The notes under the pieces were generated by a model. That model made no database searches, was not told where the DNA came from, and saw nothing but the letters and a program-made list of their open reading frames with translations. 64,000 nucleotides of DNA from Nageia nagi (lineage: Eukaryota; Pinophyta), in NCBI GenBank assembly GCA_050084985.1, contig JBITNC010000001.1, forward strand, positions 183,024,001 through 183,088,000. The letters are read 5' to 3'. A program made the position numbers and the translations under genes. Below, one piece after another: positions 22,925 through 33,830 of the stretch. Numbering within the stretch: the first letter of the stretch is position 1; each line of letters starts with the position of its first letter.

Positions 22925-23695
22925 CTAATAAATATGCATCCTTCCAAGGCATTACTAGTTAAGAAAGAAATTGAGAAATATTTGAATGTTGGATTCATAA
23001 GGCCAATTGAATGGTTGGCTAAAATTGTCCCTATGTCTAAACCAACTAGTGAGATTTGAGTATGTACTAATTTTCATGATATTAATAATGCTTATCTAAA
23101 ATATGATTTCTTGGCTATAACCAAATATTGATTAAACTTCTCACCAACATAAAATAACTTTGACTACCCCTTGGGGTAGTTTTTGTTGGAACGTTATGCC
23201 TTTTGGCCTTAAAAATGTAGGAGCTATATACCAAAGAGAAATCATCACCATGTTTCATGAGCACATTCACAAAACTATGAAGGTATATGTTGATGACATT
23301 GTAGTTAAATCCAAACAAGGACAAAATCATATACAAGGACTTGAAGAGGTATTTGCCATTTTGTAAAGGTACAAATTAAGACCTAAAACTCAAAAATATG
23401 CATTTAGTGTTACCTCTAGCAAATTATTAAGGTTCATAGTTTCTAATCAAGGAATAGAAGTAGAACTTAAGAAGGTTAAATCCATTGTTAGTATGCCTCC
23501 ACCCAAAAACTTGAAATAATTAAGGAGCCTCCAAAGTAAAATAAATTCAGTTATAAGACTCATTTCACAAATTGGAGACAAGTGTAGGCCATTCACCCAT
23601 TTTCTTAAAATGAATGTCAAGTTTGTATGGGATGACAATTATCAAAAAGCATTTGAGGATATCAAATAATATTTGCTTAATCCTCCTATCCTAGT
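22925..23695 (+). pseudogene. pol: Reverse transcriptase pseudogene, part before insertion
   Basis: Visible motifs in order: PSKALLVKKEIEKYLNVGFI (from about 22935), PMSKPTSEI and VCTNFHDINNAYLKYDF, then after a gap TTPWGSFCWNVMPFGLKN (from 23160) and VYVDDIVVKSKQG with the YVDD box at 23286-23297. The thumb and connection follow (SVTSSKLLRFIVSNQG, KSIVSMPPPKNL, HFLKMNVKFVWDD). The segment that should carry the first catalytic Asp (LSFMDGFSG type) is missing between about 23130 and 23155. The frame is cut at codons for PILV by the inner element. Confidence 0.9.
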
Positions 23696-24489
23696 TGTTA
23701 TCACATAAAATTTATTTATGTGTTTAAATAAATGCATTTGTTTGCACTAATGCATACCTAAAATATTTAATGTAATGATATCAATGCTTATCCTGAATAT
23801 GGTTATAATGTTAATATTTATTTTGAATATATTATTGTCTTGAATATTGATGTATTATGGGCTAACCCTATTTATGTAGGTACATGTCAACCTAAGGAGT
23901 AGGTCATATTATTATCTATATAAATAGGGATCTAATATTAATTCCATGTCAAGGATATACATGATCCAATATCTATTCCTAGTGGTGGCAATCCTTTAGG
24001 TGTCTCTTGATGCCACCATTCAAGGCTATGGTTTGTGTACTTCCTTACATAAGTTATTTTGACATCAAAAATCTATATTCTAATTGCAATATCTATATAC
24101 AAATAATTGACTTGATTTGAAAGCAAAGAACACATTGATGAAGACCACTATGCACCTTATTCATGTGAAATACACCATTGGTGCTCCTATTGTACAACAT
24201 ATAGACCACCCATAATCTTCTTTTCATGGCATTTCAGATTATAGCTTTTGGAGTAGGATTTCTTTGCCATCCTCATATCAAACATATCATCATTCTTTGA
24301 TGTTAGGTACAATTCATAAGGTAAGTATACAAATCACAGTTCTTGATTAGTATTGTCATCCTAATTCTAGAGTGGTTATCTTCTTCATCTATTTTGTTGT
24401 ATGGTCTAAATTACTATCCATAGCTTGAAATAGGTATTTTAAGTTTTGTAATTATTTATTTATTTGAATTCTCAAAATATTTGTAAACA
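23696..24489 (+). mobile_element. 5' LTR of the inner element
   Basis: 794 bp, starting TGTTATCACATAAAATTTA and ending TCAAAATATTTGTAAACA. A good TATA box, TATATAAATA, is at 23917-23926 (3' LTR 30920-30929). It is unrelated to the TGTAGA-type LTRs of the host element. Confidence 0.9.
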
Positions 24490-24503
24490 TTTGGTGAACT
24501 CAA
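24490..24503 (+). other. Primer-binding site of the inner element
   Basis: TTTGGTGAACTCAAC follows the LTR end. The first ten bases match the primer sites of the other elements (TTTGGTGAAC). Confidence 0.7.
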
Positions 24504-24526
24504 CATGAACCTTAACTTCTAAAAAT

Positions 24527-26655
24527 ATGAATAATTCATTAGATATTTTACCATTAAATCAATCAAAACTTGAACCAACTAAAAGAAAAAAAAATCATGG
24601 AAAGGCATAATATCAATAAAAAATAGTGCTAGGTTAAATAAAGATAGTATCCCTTTAGTTATTGAAACCAATTTTCTTAATGATGAATCTTATCATGGAG
24701 ATTTTAAGGATAATTATAACCCTATTAAAATAAGCATAAATATAATATATGATGAATCTTATCATGAGGACTCAAAAGATAATGAGAGTCTTGAAGAAGA
24801 AATAATCCAACCTTTTCCAAATAAATTTTAATTAGCCTTTTATCGATTTGAAAAATTTAATAATCTATACCTATTTGAAGATAAATTAATATTAGTGTAA
24901 GAATTCATAAAAATCCCTAGGATATTCTATGTATTTACCAAATATCCTACCATATCTCATTCATTACATACCATCTATGAATTTTTGATCGTAAGCAATT
25001 CTAGGTCACCTTCTAGGATACTGCTTACTAAACCACCCCTTTTGTTGTACCACTTAACAAATCAACATAGGACCACCTACAATCTAAATCCTATTGAAAT
25101 GGACCACCCATGGCCCATTTTTCCTATGGAAAGCTATGTGAATTTTTGTATGCTTTATTCTTTCATCCCTAAGTCAAACCTTCATCAATCTTCATTGTCC
25201 TTAACACTTGTGAAAAATTAAAAAAGTCATGAACTAATAACACCAAAAGAAGCTAATTATGAACATTCAAATGATGAGATGGTAGAATATGATGATGAGT
25301 TAAATAGTGAAATAGAAATAGAATTTTAAATTGATCTTATAGCACAAGGACTTATCAATGCTTACCCTTACTGGTCAGATAGAGAAAAAGATATTAAAGA
25401 GATTGAAGTGAGAAAAATAATAGGCAAACAATCCTATCAAAAAGCTTAATTATATGTAAGATAAGTAATTATAAGAGAGTTAGATAATCAACTAATTCAA
25501 TAATGGAGAGATCAAAATTTGACATTCACTCTTGAAACACCTCAATATGAGAATGACGAAGAAACTAAAAAAACCAATCCTCTAGAGAAAGAGAAAAACC
25601 ATGACAATATAACTATCCAAAATGAAAAAGAAAAATTAGAGAAAAGAATGGCCCAACTAAAAGAAATAGCTGAAAAACTAAAGAGGCTAACATAATTAAG
25701 TAAAGAAAAAGAAGGTGAATAGCTAAATAAAAGGCATCCCTTTTGTGCAAAAATAAAATGCAAAACATGGGAAGGGGAAGATATAGATTTCAGAAAATAT
25801 GATGGCATTAGTGATCCAAGGATACATATCACAATCTTTGAGGAAGCAATTTATAACCATCAACATGATGTAGATATGTTAGCATAATTATTTCAAGTTA
25901 GTTTAGGGAAGGAAGCTTTTGAATGGTTTTACAGTCTTGAAAATCAAAGTATCACTAGCTATGAGCAATTAGAACAAAAGTTTATAAATCAATATCAACA
26001 CAATATAAAAAGAAAACCAACCCTTGTTGATTTAGCCAGAATGAGACAAGGTGAGAATCAATCATTTAATGAATTTGTAAAAGCATAGAATAAAATAGCC
26101 ACATTCATAAAATTGAATGAAAAAGAGCTAAAGCACATGTTGATAAAATCCCTTAGAGATGAGATGATATTGGAATTTTTCAACTATCTAGAGCAACCCC
26201 TCTTTGAGATGATTGTGTCCATGATTCAAAAAGAAAAACACCTAGTGAAAATCGATTCTTGGAAATTTAATAGAGAAGAAAGGAAACCATTAACTATGAA
26301 AATGATAGCAATAATTACAATGGAAAAAGAAATGCCTTATCCATCTAAGTATAAAAACCCTAGAGTATACACCAAAATTATAGAAGACCATGATGAGTTG
26401 TTACAATTATTTCTTCAAAAGAGTTTGATTCAACTACCACTCATGAGCTAAAAAGTCACTAAAACTATAGGAGGATTTTATGGGTATCATAGAGTTCATG
26501 GACACAAAATAAGTGAATGTAAAAAGTTTAAAGATATCATCCAAGATTTAGTAGATAAGAAAGCAATATAATTCAAAAAAGAAGAAGAATAAAAAAAGAC
26601 TCCTGTACATGCAAATAATGAGAAATTAGGGATTTACAAGAACCCCATGCTATAG
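24527..26655 (+). pseudogene. gag: gag pseudogene of the inner element
   Basis: From about 24650 to the stop at 26653 the reading frame is a single one with a dozen or so in-frame stops and no obvious frameshift. A long N-terminal region (24527-25740) is acidic with a Lys/Glu-rich coiled-coil-like part (25555-25700). The retrotrans_gag core follows: KYDGISDPRIHITIFEEAI, DMLA*LFQVSLGKEAFEWFY and SITSYEQLEQKFINQY (25795-26010), LARMRQGENQSFNEFVKA, then an open part (26113-26451). The zinc knuckle reads FYGYHRVHGHKISECKKFKD (26475-26532), its first Cys replaced by Tyr, and then VDKKAI. It is homologous to the gag at 2768-5055. Confidence 0.9.
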
Positions 26656-27189
26656 CACAATGCAAGAATATTGTATACACAAGGAAACATGATGAAAGAG
26701 CCCATTATCATAGGGTCATAATAAGAAAAACTATGAAATGAAGCCAGTACCAGTGGGGGACAAGGCCCTTTAGCTATGTCATTTGGTAAACATGCATGAT
26801 CATACTAACACTAACAAAATTGATAGTAGAACAGATAAACTAATCAACATCATGATAAAAATAATAATAAAATAGGGGATCATTTTGACATCATAATAGG
26901 AGCACTAACATTCTATTTTATTAGAAATAGATCACTTGCAATCCTCTTTCATAGCTAGATTTTGTCGAAACTAAATATTAATGAGTACACCTTTGTGTGG
27001 AGTTTCTGTTCCTAGATCACTACATCTTTATAAGCCTCTTAGTGCAAAGTTATAGCTCTCATACTTATCATAAATGCATGTCATAAACAATTAATAAAAT
27101 AAATAAAAATTCATATTTTATATCATAAAAATGTTAATCATTTTACAAAATCTCATCATGGTTGAGTGATCATCATATATCTAGAACTA
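26656..27189. other. Spacer between gag and antisense PMD, with one repeat unit
   Basis: No pol motif is present. A single unit of the 40-bp repeat found at 29927-30262 (gcctcttagtgcaaagttatagctctcat) lies at about 27028-27058, so related repeat units lie on both sides of the PMD gene. Confidence 0.6.
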
Positions 27190-28985
27190 TCATCTTTCAG
27201 AGGGACCTCCTCCCCCTACACTAGAACTAGTAGCCTTGCTAGAGCCACTACCCCCGCACCTAGCCTTATACTTCTTGACCCTTGCTTTGTCTTCACCTTC
27301 TTGTCTCTCAACCTTATGTAGCTACTCATAAAGATCTTAGATTTGTGTGTTTTCCCTTTGTAGGTATTGGTATAGGCTAGTGTAATCTCCTCCTCCATAT
27401 CATAGTTCTCCTTATAGATCTCTAATTTTGATATCCTTTTACTCTATGAGCCTATGTAGTTGAGTCATGTCTACTTCAGGATCCTCATCATTTGCATATA
27501 ATAAGAAAATCACATATTATTATTTCATACATTTTACAAATAAAATAAAAATATATGTATAAGATAAAAAGAGTATATACCTTCATCATCCTCCTCATCC
27601 TCAACCACATCTATATCCCCCTTTGTATCAAGCTCATAATTATCCTAGTTTGGGTCAGTATCCTCATTATCATCATGGCCAAGATCTAGTGTCTCATCAT
27701 GTGTTTCATCCATGTCATGTGAGCCCCATCCTATCTATGTGTACCTTGTGTCCCACCCTATCAATGCATCCTCCATATCATCCTCATCTCCCTCATCCTT
27801 GGGCTGGTCTACCTCATGTATGCTTAGGTGGTGAGGAGTACATCCTTTCCATCAATCCATGTAGTTCTTTATGTGCTTAGGAGCATCTATGTCTTGGTCA
27901 TCCTCAAATTTTGAGTCCTCATTAGGGGATGTTCACTTGGAATCCCAATTTCATACCAGCTCATATTCCTTTGGTAGATCCCTTTTATAGTAGAAGTATA
28001 CTACTATCTTGTAGTCATCTGGTATCCCCTACTATATCCCAAACTATTAGAGTACTTGATCTAGTCTATATGGCTCAACCAGTGCCTTGTATACTTGGAT
28101 ATATGTTGAGTGTCTCACCCAAGATAGCTCATGCATATCCTCAACCCACTTTGGGGCATATCTATAGTGATGCCAATACATCTATGACTCCTTGAGTGTG
28201 TCAAATTATATCCTCCATCCCTCTAGGTTGACATGAAGAAAGTCAAAATCATATGTAGTTGCCCATTGCTACCATGTGGGCACATTGTTGGGTAGATTTA
28301 GTGGTAGAGAAGTTGTTCTAGAGATGCCTATGTGATCATAGGCCCATACCTATAGTATCATAGAGTGACCCACTTGTCTTCCCTCTCTCACCACCTTAGT
28401 TAATGAATGCAAATCATGATATAACTATGCCAAAATAGCTAGGCACCATGCATATTACTACTCATGTAGGACCATGTCCATGATAATAGGAACCATCTCT
28501 ATAGGAAATATCTTATTGCTCTTGTCTAGATAGACAATAACATCTAGTACATAAGTAATAAGGAGGCTTAACCATAGGTTAACCTATGTTGAAGGATCTT
28601 TTGGTACATGTCTTATTAGGAAAAATCCCCTCTTCTTATGGTTCACCTCATCTAAGCTTGTAAGCCATGTAGCCCACTCCTCGGCTCATTCCATGCTAGG
28701 ATGGGGACCATGTTCACTAGCTTACCTCTAATAGGTAGCCTAGTGATCTTATAGATATCCTTAATCATCATAGTAATCTTCTTGATGGGTAAGTAAAAGG
28801 TGGTTGAATTAGGATCCCACCTCTCCATCAAAGCTATCAACATGTTTTGATTATGATAAATGTAATCAACAAAGGCTAAATAGGTCAAGGAGATAGCCTT
28901 GAGCATGCTCCAACTCTCCTCTAACTAGGGCCATTATTGTGCAATAGTAAAAGCAGTACTCTTCCCATAAGCCCTCATGTAATAG
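27190..28985 (-). pseudogene. Plant mobile domain (PMD, MAIN-like) gene, antisense to gag
   Basis: The minus strand carries the PMD core: MLIALMERWDPNSTTFYLPI with MIKDIYKITRLPIRGKLV (28840-28720), LDEVNHKKRGFFLIRHVP, YVLDVIVYLDKSNKIFPIEM, a WAYDHIGISRTTSLPLN segment, then YWHHYRYAPKWVEDMHELSW and YKALVEPYRLDQVL, FGI, GIPDDYKIVVYFYY (to about 27950). An acidic run (27890-27590), a probable intron (about 27580-27485), a charged tail and a Gly/Ser end (stop TGA at 27190-27192) follow. PMD proteins (MAIN/MAIL1) act in silencing; transposon-borne copies are common in plants. At least ten stops, most in Gln positions, show that this copy is dead. Confidence 0.88.
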
Positions 28986-29926
28986 CTACAATCCTAGACA
29001 AAAGCACCCAACAATAGTATTAGTTCAATTATTAATTCATTTTTTTAGGTTTGTAGAACATTAAAAGAGGACCACCCATGATCCAACCTACAATAAAAAA
29101 GGACCACCCATGGTCCAAACTAGGGTAGAAGGGACCGCTAGTGGCCCTCTTCCCATATAGAATAATTACAAAATTTCATGTCCAATATTGTACAAAAATA
29201 CCAACCTTATAATGGAGGCAAAAAAATAAAAAATAATACTAAAAATCAAAAATGAAATTAAAAGTATTCTAATGGGTAAAACCCTAGGAACAGAATATCA
29301 AACTTATAGAAAAACTATAAAAACATAGGAAAATGATAAAAATATAGGAAAAGGTAAGAATGTACTAAAGAAAACATGGGTAAAGATGATTTATCTAATA
29401 ACCAGCAAGAGAGTTCATCACCAAAGTAGCTTTGTGTCCTTCTTGGCATGTGATTATCAAAGCCATGATAAGAAGATATGAAAAAGAAGCAAAATCAATC
29501 ATAGGTTAGTAGGATCAAGAATAGGCACCTACTAAATAGGTTGTCAAAACTCCTCAGGACTCTTCACTTTAAAAATACAAGCAAGTGATAATGAAGGGGG
29601 CTCAACCCACTTTTATAAGATTTTAAGAGCACATATCCCTAGATAGTCTCGATTTGCATACATATAGATTACAAGTAGGTAAATAGAGTAGTCAATTAGA
29701 ATCAATAAGAAATATGCCATTGCCTAGGTTTTATAGTTTTCAAACATTCCTTATGAAAAGGATTACTCGTGGCCTTTTTCTATCAAGTGTTAAGGATCAT
29801 CAGTGATGTGCTTCTATCAAAATAGACCACCTGTGTTCCTTATTTTGTTAGATTGAATATCTTGATTTGCTATAAATGATGAAGAATTATCTATATGGCT
29901 ATATCCTAGATTGTATTTTGTTATAT
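28986..29926. other. Upstream region of the PMD gene, no coding sequence recognised
   Basis: This would hold the PMD gene's own promoter (minus strand) or the element's 3' untranslated part. It contains three palindrome-like GGACCAC...GGTCC strings between 29066 and 29150 (see findings). No other feature was recognised. Confidence 0.45.
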
Positions 29927-30262
29927 GCCTCTTGGCATAGAGTTTTAGCTCTCACATAGACATCATAGTTCTTTAGCATAAAGTTTTAGGCTTTATCACA
30001 TATTATCATACCTCTTGGCATAAAGTTTTAGCTCTCATCATCATATCATGCCTCTTGGCATAAAGTTTTAGCTCTCATCATCATATCATGCCTCTTGGTG
30101 CAGAGTTTCATCTCTCATCATCATATCATACCTCTTGGTGTAGAGTTTCAAGTCTCATCATCATATCATGCCTCTTGGCATAGAGTTTGAGCTCTCATAA
30201 TCATATCATGTCTCATGGCATAGAGATTTAGCTCTCATATTATCATGCCTCTTGGTGCATAG
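29927..30262. repeat. Tandem array, 40-bp unit, about eight copies
   Basis: Units start with GCCTCTTGGCATAGAGTTTT and continue AGCTCTCATCATCATATCAT. Clear copies begin near 29927, 30011, 30050, 30090, 30130, 30170, 30210 and 30246; the early ones are less regular. Confidence 0.85.
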
Positions 30263-30349
30263 TTAACTCCCATTCTACAATATGCTATTCATTTATGTTT
30301 TTCAAAGTTTTCATATGTCATATGTTGTCTTATTGATAAGGTCTTGGTA

Positions 30350-30455
30350 TGATCATGCATTATCATGTATAGCCATGTGTGATCATGTGTTGTCATGTGT
30401 TGTCATGTGTGGTCATGTGTTGTCATGTATGGTCATGTGTTGTCATGTGTTTTCT
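30350..30455. repeat. Short tandem array, 10-bp unit GTCATGTGTT
   Basis: About ten units of (G/T)(T/G)TCATGTGT, with some ATGTAT variants, run from roughly 30350 to 30455. The 60-codon open frame over it (30282-30464) is a by-product of the repeat. Confidence 0.85.
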
Positions 30456-30678
30456 GTATCATGATAAGGGGTAGATTAAAAATATCATAGCAAGGAGTTT
30501 TCTCAACCCATATCTAGCTTTTACATGTTCTTGCTATATTACAATCTTTGTTGAAGTTTATATTGATTAGTGTTGGTATTATGCTTATCAATGCTTACTA
30601 GTATATCATTGCTATGACATCTTGATTTGTACTTTGAATGAAAAATCTCAATGCACCTAGTGATATCAATTTCTCATC

Positions 30679-30692
30679 CAAAGTGGGGCATA
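30679..30692 (+). other. Polypurine tract of the inner element
   Basis: CAAAGTGGGGCATA precedes the 3' LTR; the G-rich core AAAGTGGGG is the likely plus-strand primer. Confidence 0.6.
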
Positions 30693-31493
30693 TATTATCA
30701 CATAAAATTTATTTATGTGTTTAAATAAATGCATTTTTTTGTATTTGTTATCACATACCTAGAATATTTAATGTAATGATATCAATGCTTATCTTGAATA
30801 TGGTTATAATGTGAATGTTTATTTTGAATATATTGTTATCTTGAATATCGATATGTATTATGGTTTAACCCTATTTATGTAGGTACATGTCAACCTAAGG
30901 AGTAGGTCATATTATTATCTATATAAATAGGGATCTAATAGTAAGTCCACATAAAGGAGATACATGATCACATATTTGGTCCTAGTGGTGGCAATCCTTT
31001 AGGTGTCTCTTGATGCTATCATTCAAGGCTATGGTTTGTGTACTTCTTTATGCAATTTATTTTGACATTGGAAATCTATATTCTAATTGAAACATCTATA
31101 TGTAAATAATTGACTTGATTTGAAATCAAAGAACACTATGATGAAGATCATTGGTGCTCCTTATTCATGCTAGATACACCATCGATGCTCCTCCTATACA
31201 ACATATAGACTACCCATGATCCTCTTTTCATGGTATTTCATGTTATAGCTTTTGGAGTAGGATTTCTCTACTATCCACATATCAAACATATCATCATTCT
31301 TCAGTGCTAGGTATGCTTTGTAAGGTAAGTATACAAATCATAGTTCTTGATTGGTATTGTCATCCTAATTCTAGAGTGGTTATTTTCTTCATCTATTTTG
31401 TTGTATGGTCTAAATTGCTATCCATAGCTTGAAATAGGTATTTTGGGTTTTGTAATTATTTATTTATTTGCATTCTCAAAATATTTGTAAACA
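30693..31493 (+). mobile_element. 3' LTR of the inner element
   Basis: 801 bp, matching 23696-24489 over its length. It begins TATTATCACATAAAATTTA, the expected TG having become TA, and ends AATATTTGTAAACA at the target duplication. Confidence 0.9.
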
Positions 31494-32540
31494 CTAATAC
31501 CTATGGATTTTTCAAAACCTACTTACTTATACATCTTAGTCACATTATATGCATTAGGCACAATGCTTTTTCAAAAAGATATAGAAAATAAGGAAAGATC
31601 CATTTATTAACCTAGCAAAACATTGATTAATTATGAGACTAGATACACTCCTATGAAAAAAATTACTATAGTATTGTCTTTACTACTAAAAAATTGAGGC
31701 ATTATTTATTATATTACACTACATTTGTTGTTAGTCCTATTAACCCATTGAAATACCTTATGGCTAAGTAGCATCTATCAAGTAGAATTACAAAATGGCT
31801 AATGTTATTATAGAAATTTGTTATCAATGTTGTAAACCAAAAATCCATCAAAGGTCAAGCCATCACATATTTGATAGTTGATTTCCCTCAAGATGGAGAG
31901 TTAATCATCCATGAATAATGTTTTAGATGAATTTCAAGATGATCTAAATTGCCAATAGTGTATAGACCTACTAGAAGGTCATTAGTGAAATGACTTTGAT
32001 GAGATCTTGATCCCTAATGACTACATATGCCTCATGGAAGATTAACCCATTATTTATACCCTATATTTTGATGGTTCAAAATGCTCCCATGGAGTAGGAG
32101 TAGGTATTATCTTGGTATCTCCCACAAATGTGGTGACCCCTATGGCTTAAAAACTTGGTTTTGATTGCATGAAAAATACAACTGAATATGAAGCATTGAT
32201 ATTAGGATTGAAAGCTATTGTAAATTTGAAAATCAAAGATATAGAGATTTATGGGGATTCATAGCTTATTATTAATCAAGTGCAAGATTTATTTAATACT
32301 AAGGATAAAAAATTAAACCCTTATATACTTGTGGTGATTGATTTATTATATTAATTTTATAGATACACTATTTAGAATATTCCAAGAACTAATAATAGAT
32401 ATGTAGATGCAATGGCAAGTGCAACCTCTCTAGCACTAATTGAGAATGAGGATGAAGAAACCATCCTTACAATTTCTAAATTTAGCTCTCCTTACATGGA
32501 TCATATGGATGAGATTCAAGATTTTTTTATTATGGAAAAA
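31494..32540 (+). pseudogene. pol: RNase H region of the 16.4-kb element, after the insertion
   Basis: The frame picks up right after the insertion with PMDFSKPTYLYILVTLYALG, then KKLRHYLLYYTT, NPLKYLMAK and KWLMLL (31500-31800), matching the connection/RNase H part of plant gypsy pol. A second, plant-type RNase H follows with FDGSKCSHGVGVGIILVSP (about 32067-32125), TTEYEALILGLKAI, IEIYGDS (about 32240-32262) and NIPRTNNRYVDAMASA (32376-32424). The Asp residues in FDGS and YGDS are visible. Stops and frameshifts interrupt it. Confidence 0.88.
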
Positions 32541-32689
32541 AATGATTTTTAGAATTGGTACTTTGATTATACAATTATTTGAAAAATCAAACAATTCTTA
32601 AAATTTTTGATAGAAATGAAATGGTGAGATTGAAAATAACTATAGTAAGATATGCGATCATTGGAAAAGTTTTATATAGGAGGTCATTT

Positions 32690-33830
32690 GATGGTGCATT
32701 ATTGAGATGTTTGACATAAGATGAGATAGCTACTACCTTAGATCAAGCTCATGATGGTTTGTGTGGTGGTCATTTCCATGCAAAGGCACTACAAGCCAAA
32801 ATTCTAAGGATTGGATATTATTGGCCTACTATGGAAGAGGATTGTAAAGCTCATGTAAAAAATTATTTGAAATGCCAAAAACATGTAAACTTAGAGAAAT
32901 AACCTACCCAAAAATTATGTTCTATTATTTCTCCATGGCCATTTGCTACTTGGGGCATAGATTTGATTAGTATGATTAATTCTCACTCTAAGGAAGGACA
33001 AAAATTTATTATCATAGCTACAAAATCATCACCAAATGGGTGGAAACTATTCCAATGAAATTAGTCATTCAAGCTAAATTCATGGCATTCCTTATTGAAA
33101 ATATCATCACAAGGTTTGTTGTACCCAAATATTGATCATGGAAAATGGTACAAATTTCAAAGGTAAATATATGAAAGCACTTTGCAAGAAATTTTACATT
33201 ACACAAACCTTTTCTTTCATATACTATCTTCAAGGAAATGACCAAGCTAAACCTATAAATAAGACACTCAAGAGTATACTTGCAAAAACAAGGGATAAAT
33301 ATAAGAGAGATTGGAATGAGCAATTTTCATATGAATTATGGGCATATAAAACAAGTGTCTCTACAACCACTGTGGCAACACCATTCTCATTGGTGTATGG
33401 AGATGAGGGCATTTTCCCACTTGAGTTGGAGATCCCCTTCATTAGGATTTCCTTATAAGGTGACATATCTAATGAAGATGCAAGAAAAACAAGGTTGCAA
33501 CAACTAGAATCACTAGATGAGAAGAGGATCAGAGCCATTGAACATCAAAAGGTATACCATGCAAAACTTAAGAGAACATTTAGGAAGAAAATCAATGCCA
33601 AGGAGTTTTAGGTAGGGAATCTAGTATTGAAATAAAATACCAACAAAATAATAGCAAATGATGAATCAAAAGGCAAGTTTGACCCCAATTGGATTAGCCA
33701 ATATGTTGTAATTGAAGCAATAGGATCAGGTGCATATAGACTATCATCCATGTATGGCAAAGAAGAACCAAAAAAATTCAATTCCATCCATCTTAAATGA
33801 TTCTATGATTAGATACGATAGCTTTTTGCC
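32690..33830 (+). pseudogene. pol: Integrase pseudogene of the 16.4-kb element
   Basis: The His/Cys zinc domain reads AHDGLCGGHFHAKALQAKIL and YYWPTMEEDCKAHVK...C (32747-32890). The core has FATWGIDLIS (about 32942-32970) with the first Asp, then IMENGTNFKGKYMKALCKKF (from 33134), where the second Asp is Glu, and GNDQAKPINKTLKSI (33235-33280), where the usual third Glu (QAE) is Lys. The C-terminal part includes ELWAYKTSV, TPFSLVYGDEGIFPLELEIP, then KFDPNWISQYVV and GAYRLSSMYGKEE (33690-33770). Two substituted catalytic positions and stops mean it is inactive. Confidence 0.9.

Larger units (their letters stand above)
23696..31493 (+). mobile_element. Pol-less LTR element carrying gag and an antisense PMD gene
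   Basis: LTRs at 23696-24489 and 30693-31493 match throughout and the unit is flanked by a 5-bp target duplication inside another element's pol. Inside are a primer site, gag in sense (24527-26655), then a PMD gene in antisense (28985-27190), tandem repeats (29927-30451) and a polypurine tract. No protease, reverse transcriptase, RNase H or integrase motif was found. It fits the terminal-repeat-with-GAG (TR-GAG) class of non-autonomous elements, with the added antisense PMD gene. It must have relied on a helper, perhaps relatives of the elements at 19360 or 44793. Confidence 0.88.
23691..31498. repeat. Target duplication CTAGT/CTAAT around the inner element
   Basis: CTAGT at 23691-23695 and CTAAT at 31494-31498 flank the LTR termini. 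They differ by one G-to-A change, in line with the decay pattern of the window. Removing the insert and one copy restores the pol frame across the site. Confidence 0.85.

Noticed and set aside
27623-28195. Two plus-strand frames rich in Pro, His and Ser
   Set aside because: They are shadows of the minus-strand PMD gene (acidic and aromatic codons read backwards).
30282-30464. 60-codon frame rich in Cys, Met, His and Val
   Set aside because: Translation of the GTCATGTGTT array; the repeated residues follow from the 10-bp unit.
33069-33538. Minus-strand and second-frame plus-strand frames over integrase
   Set aside because: Shadows of the integrase frame at 33132-33458.
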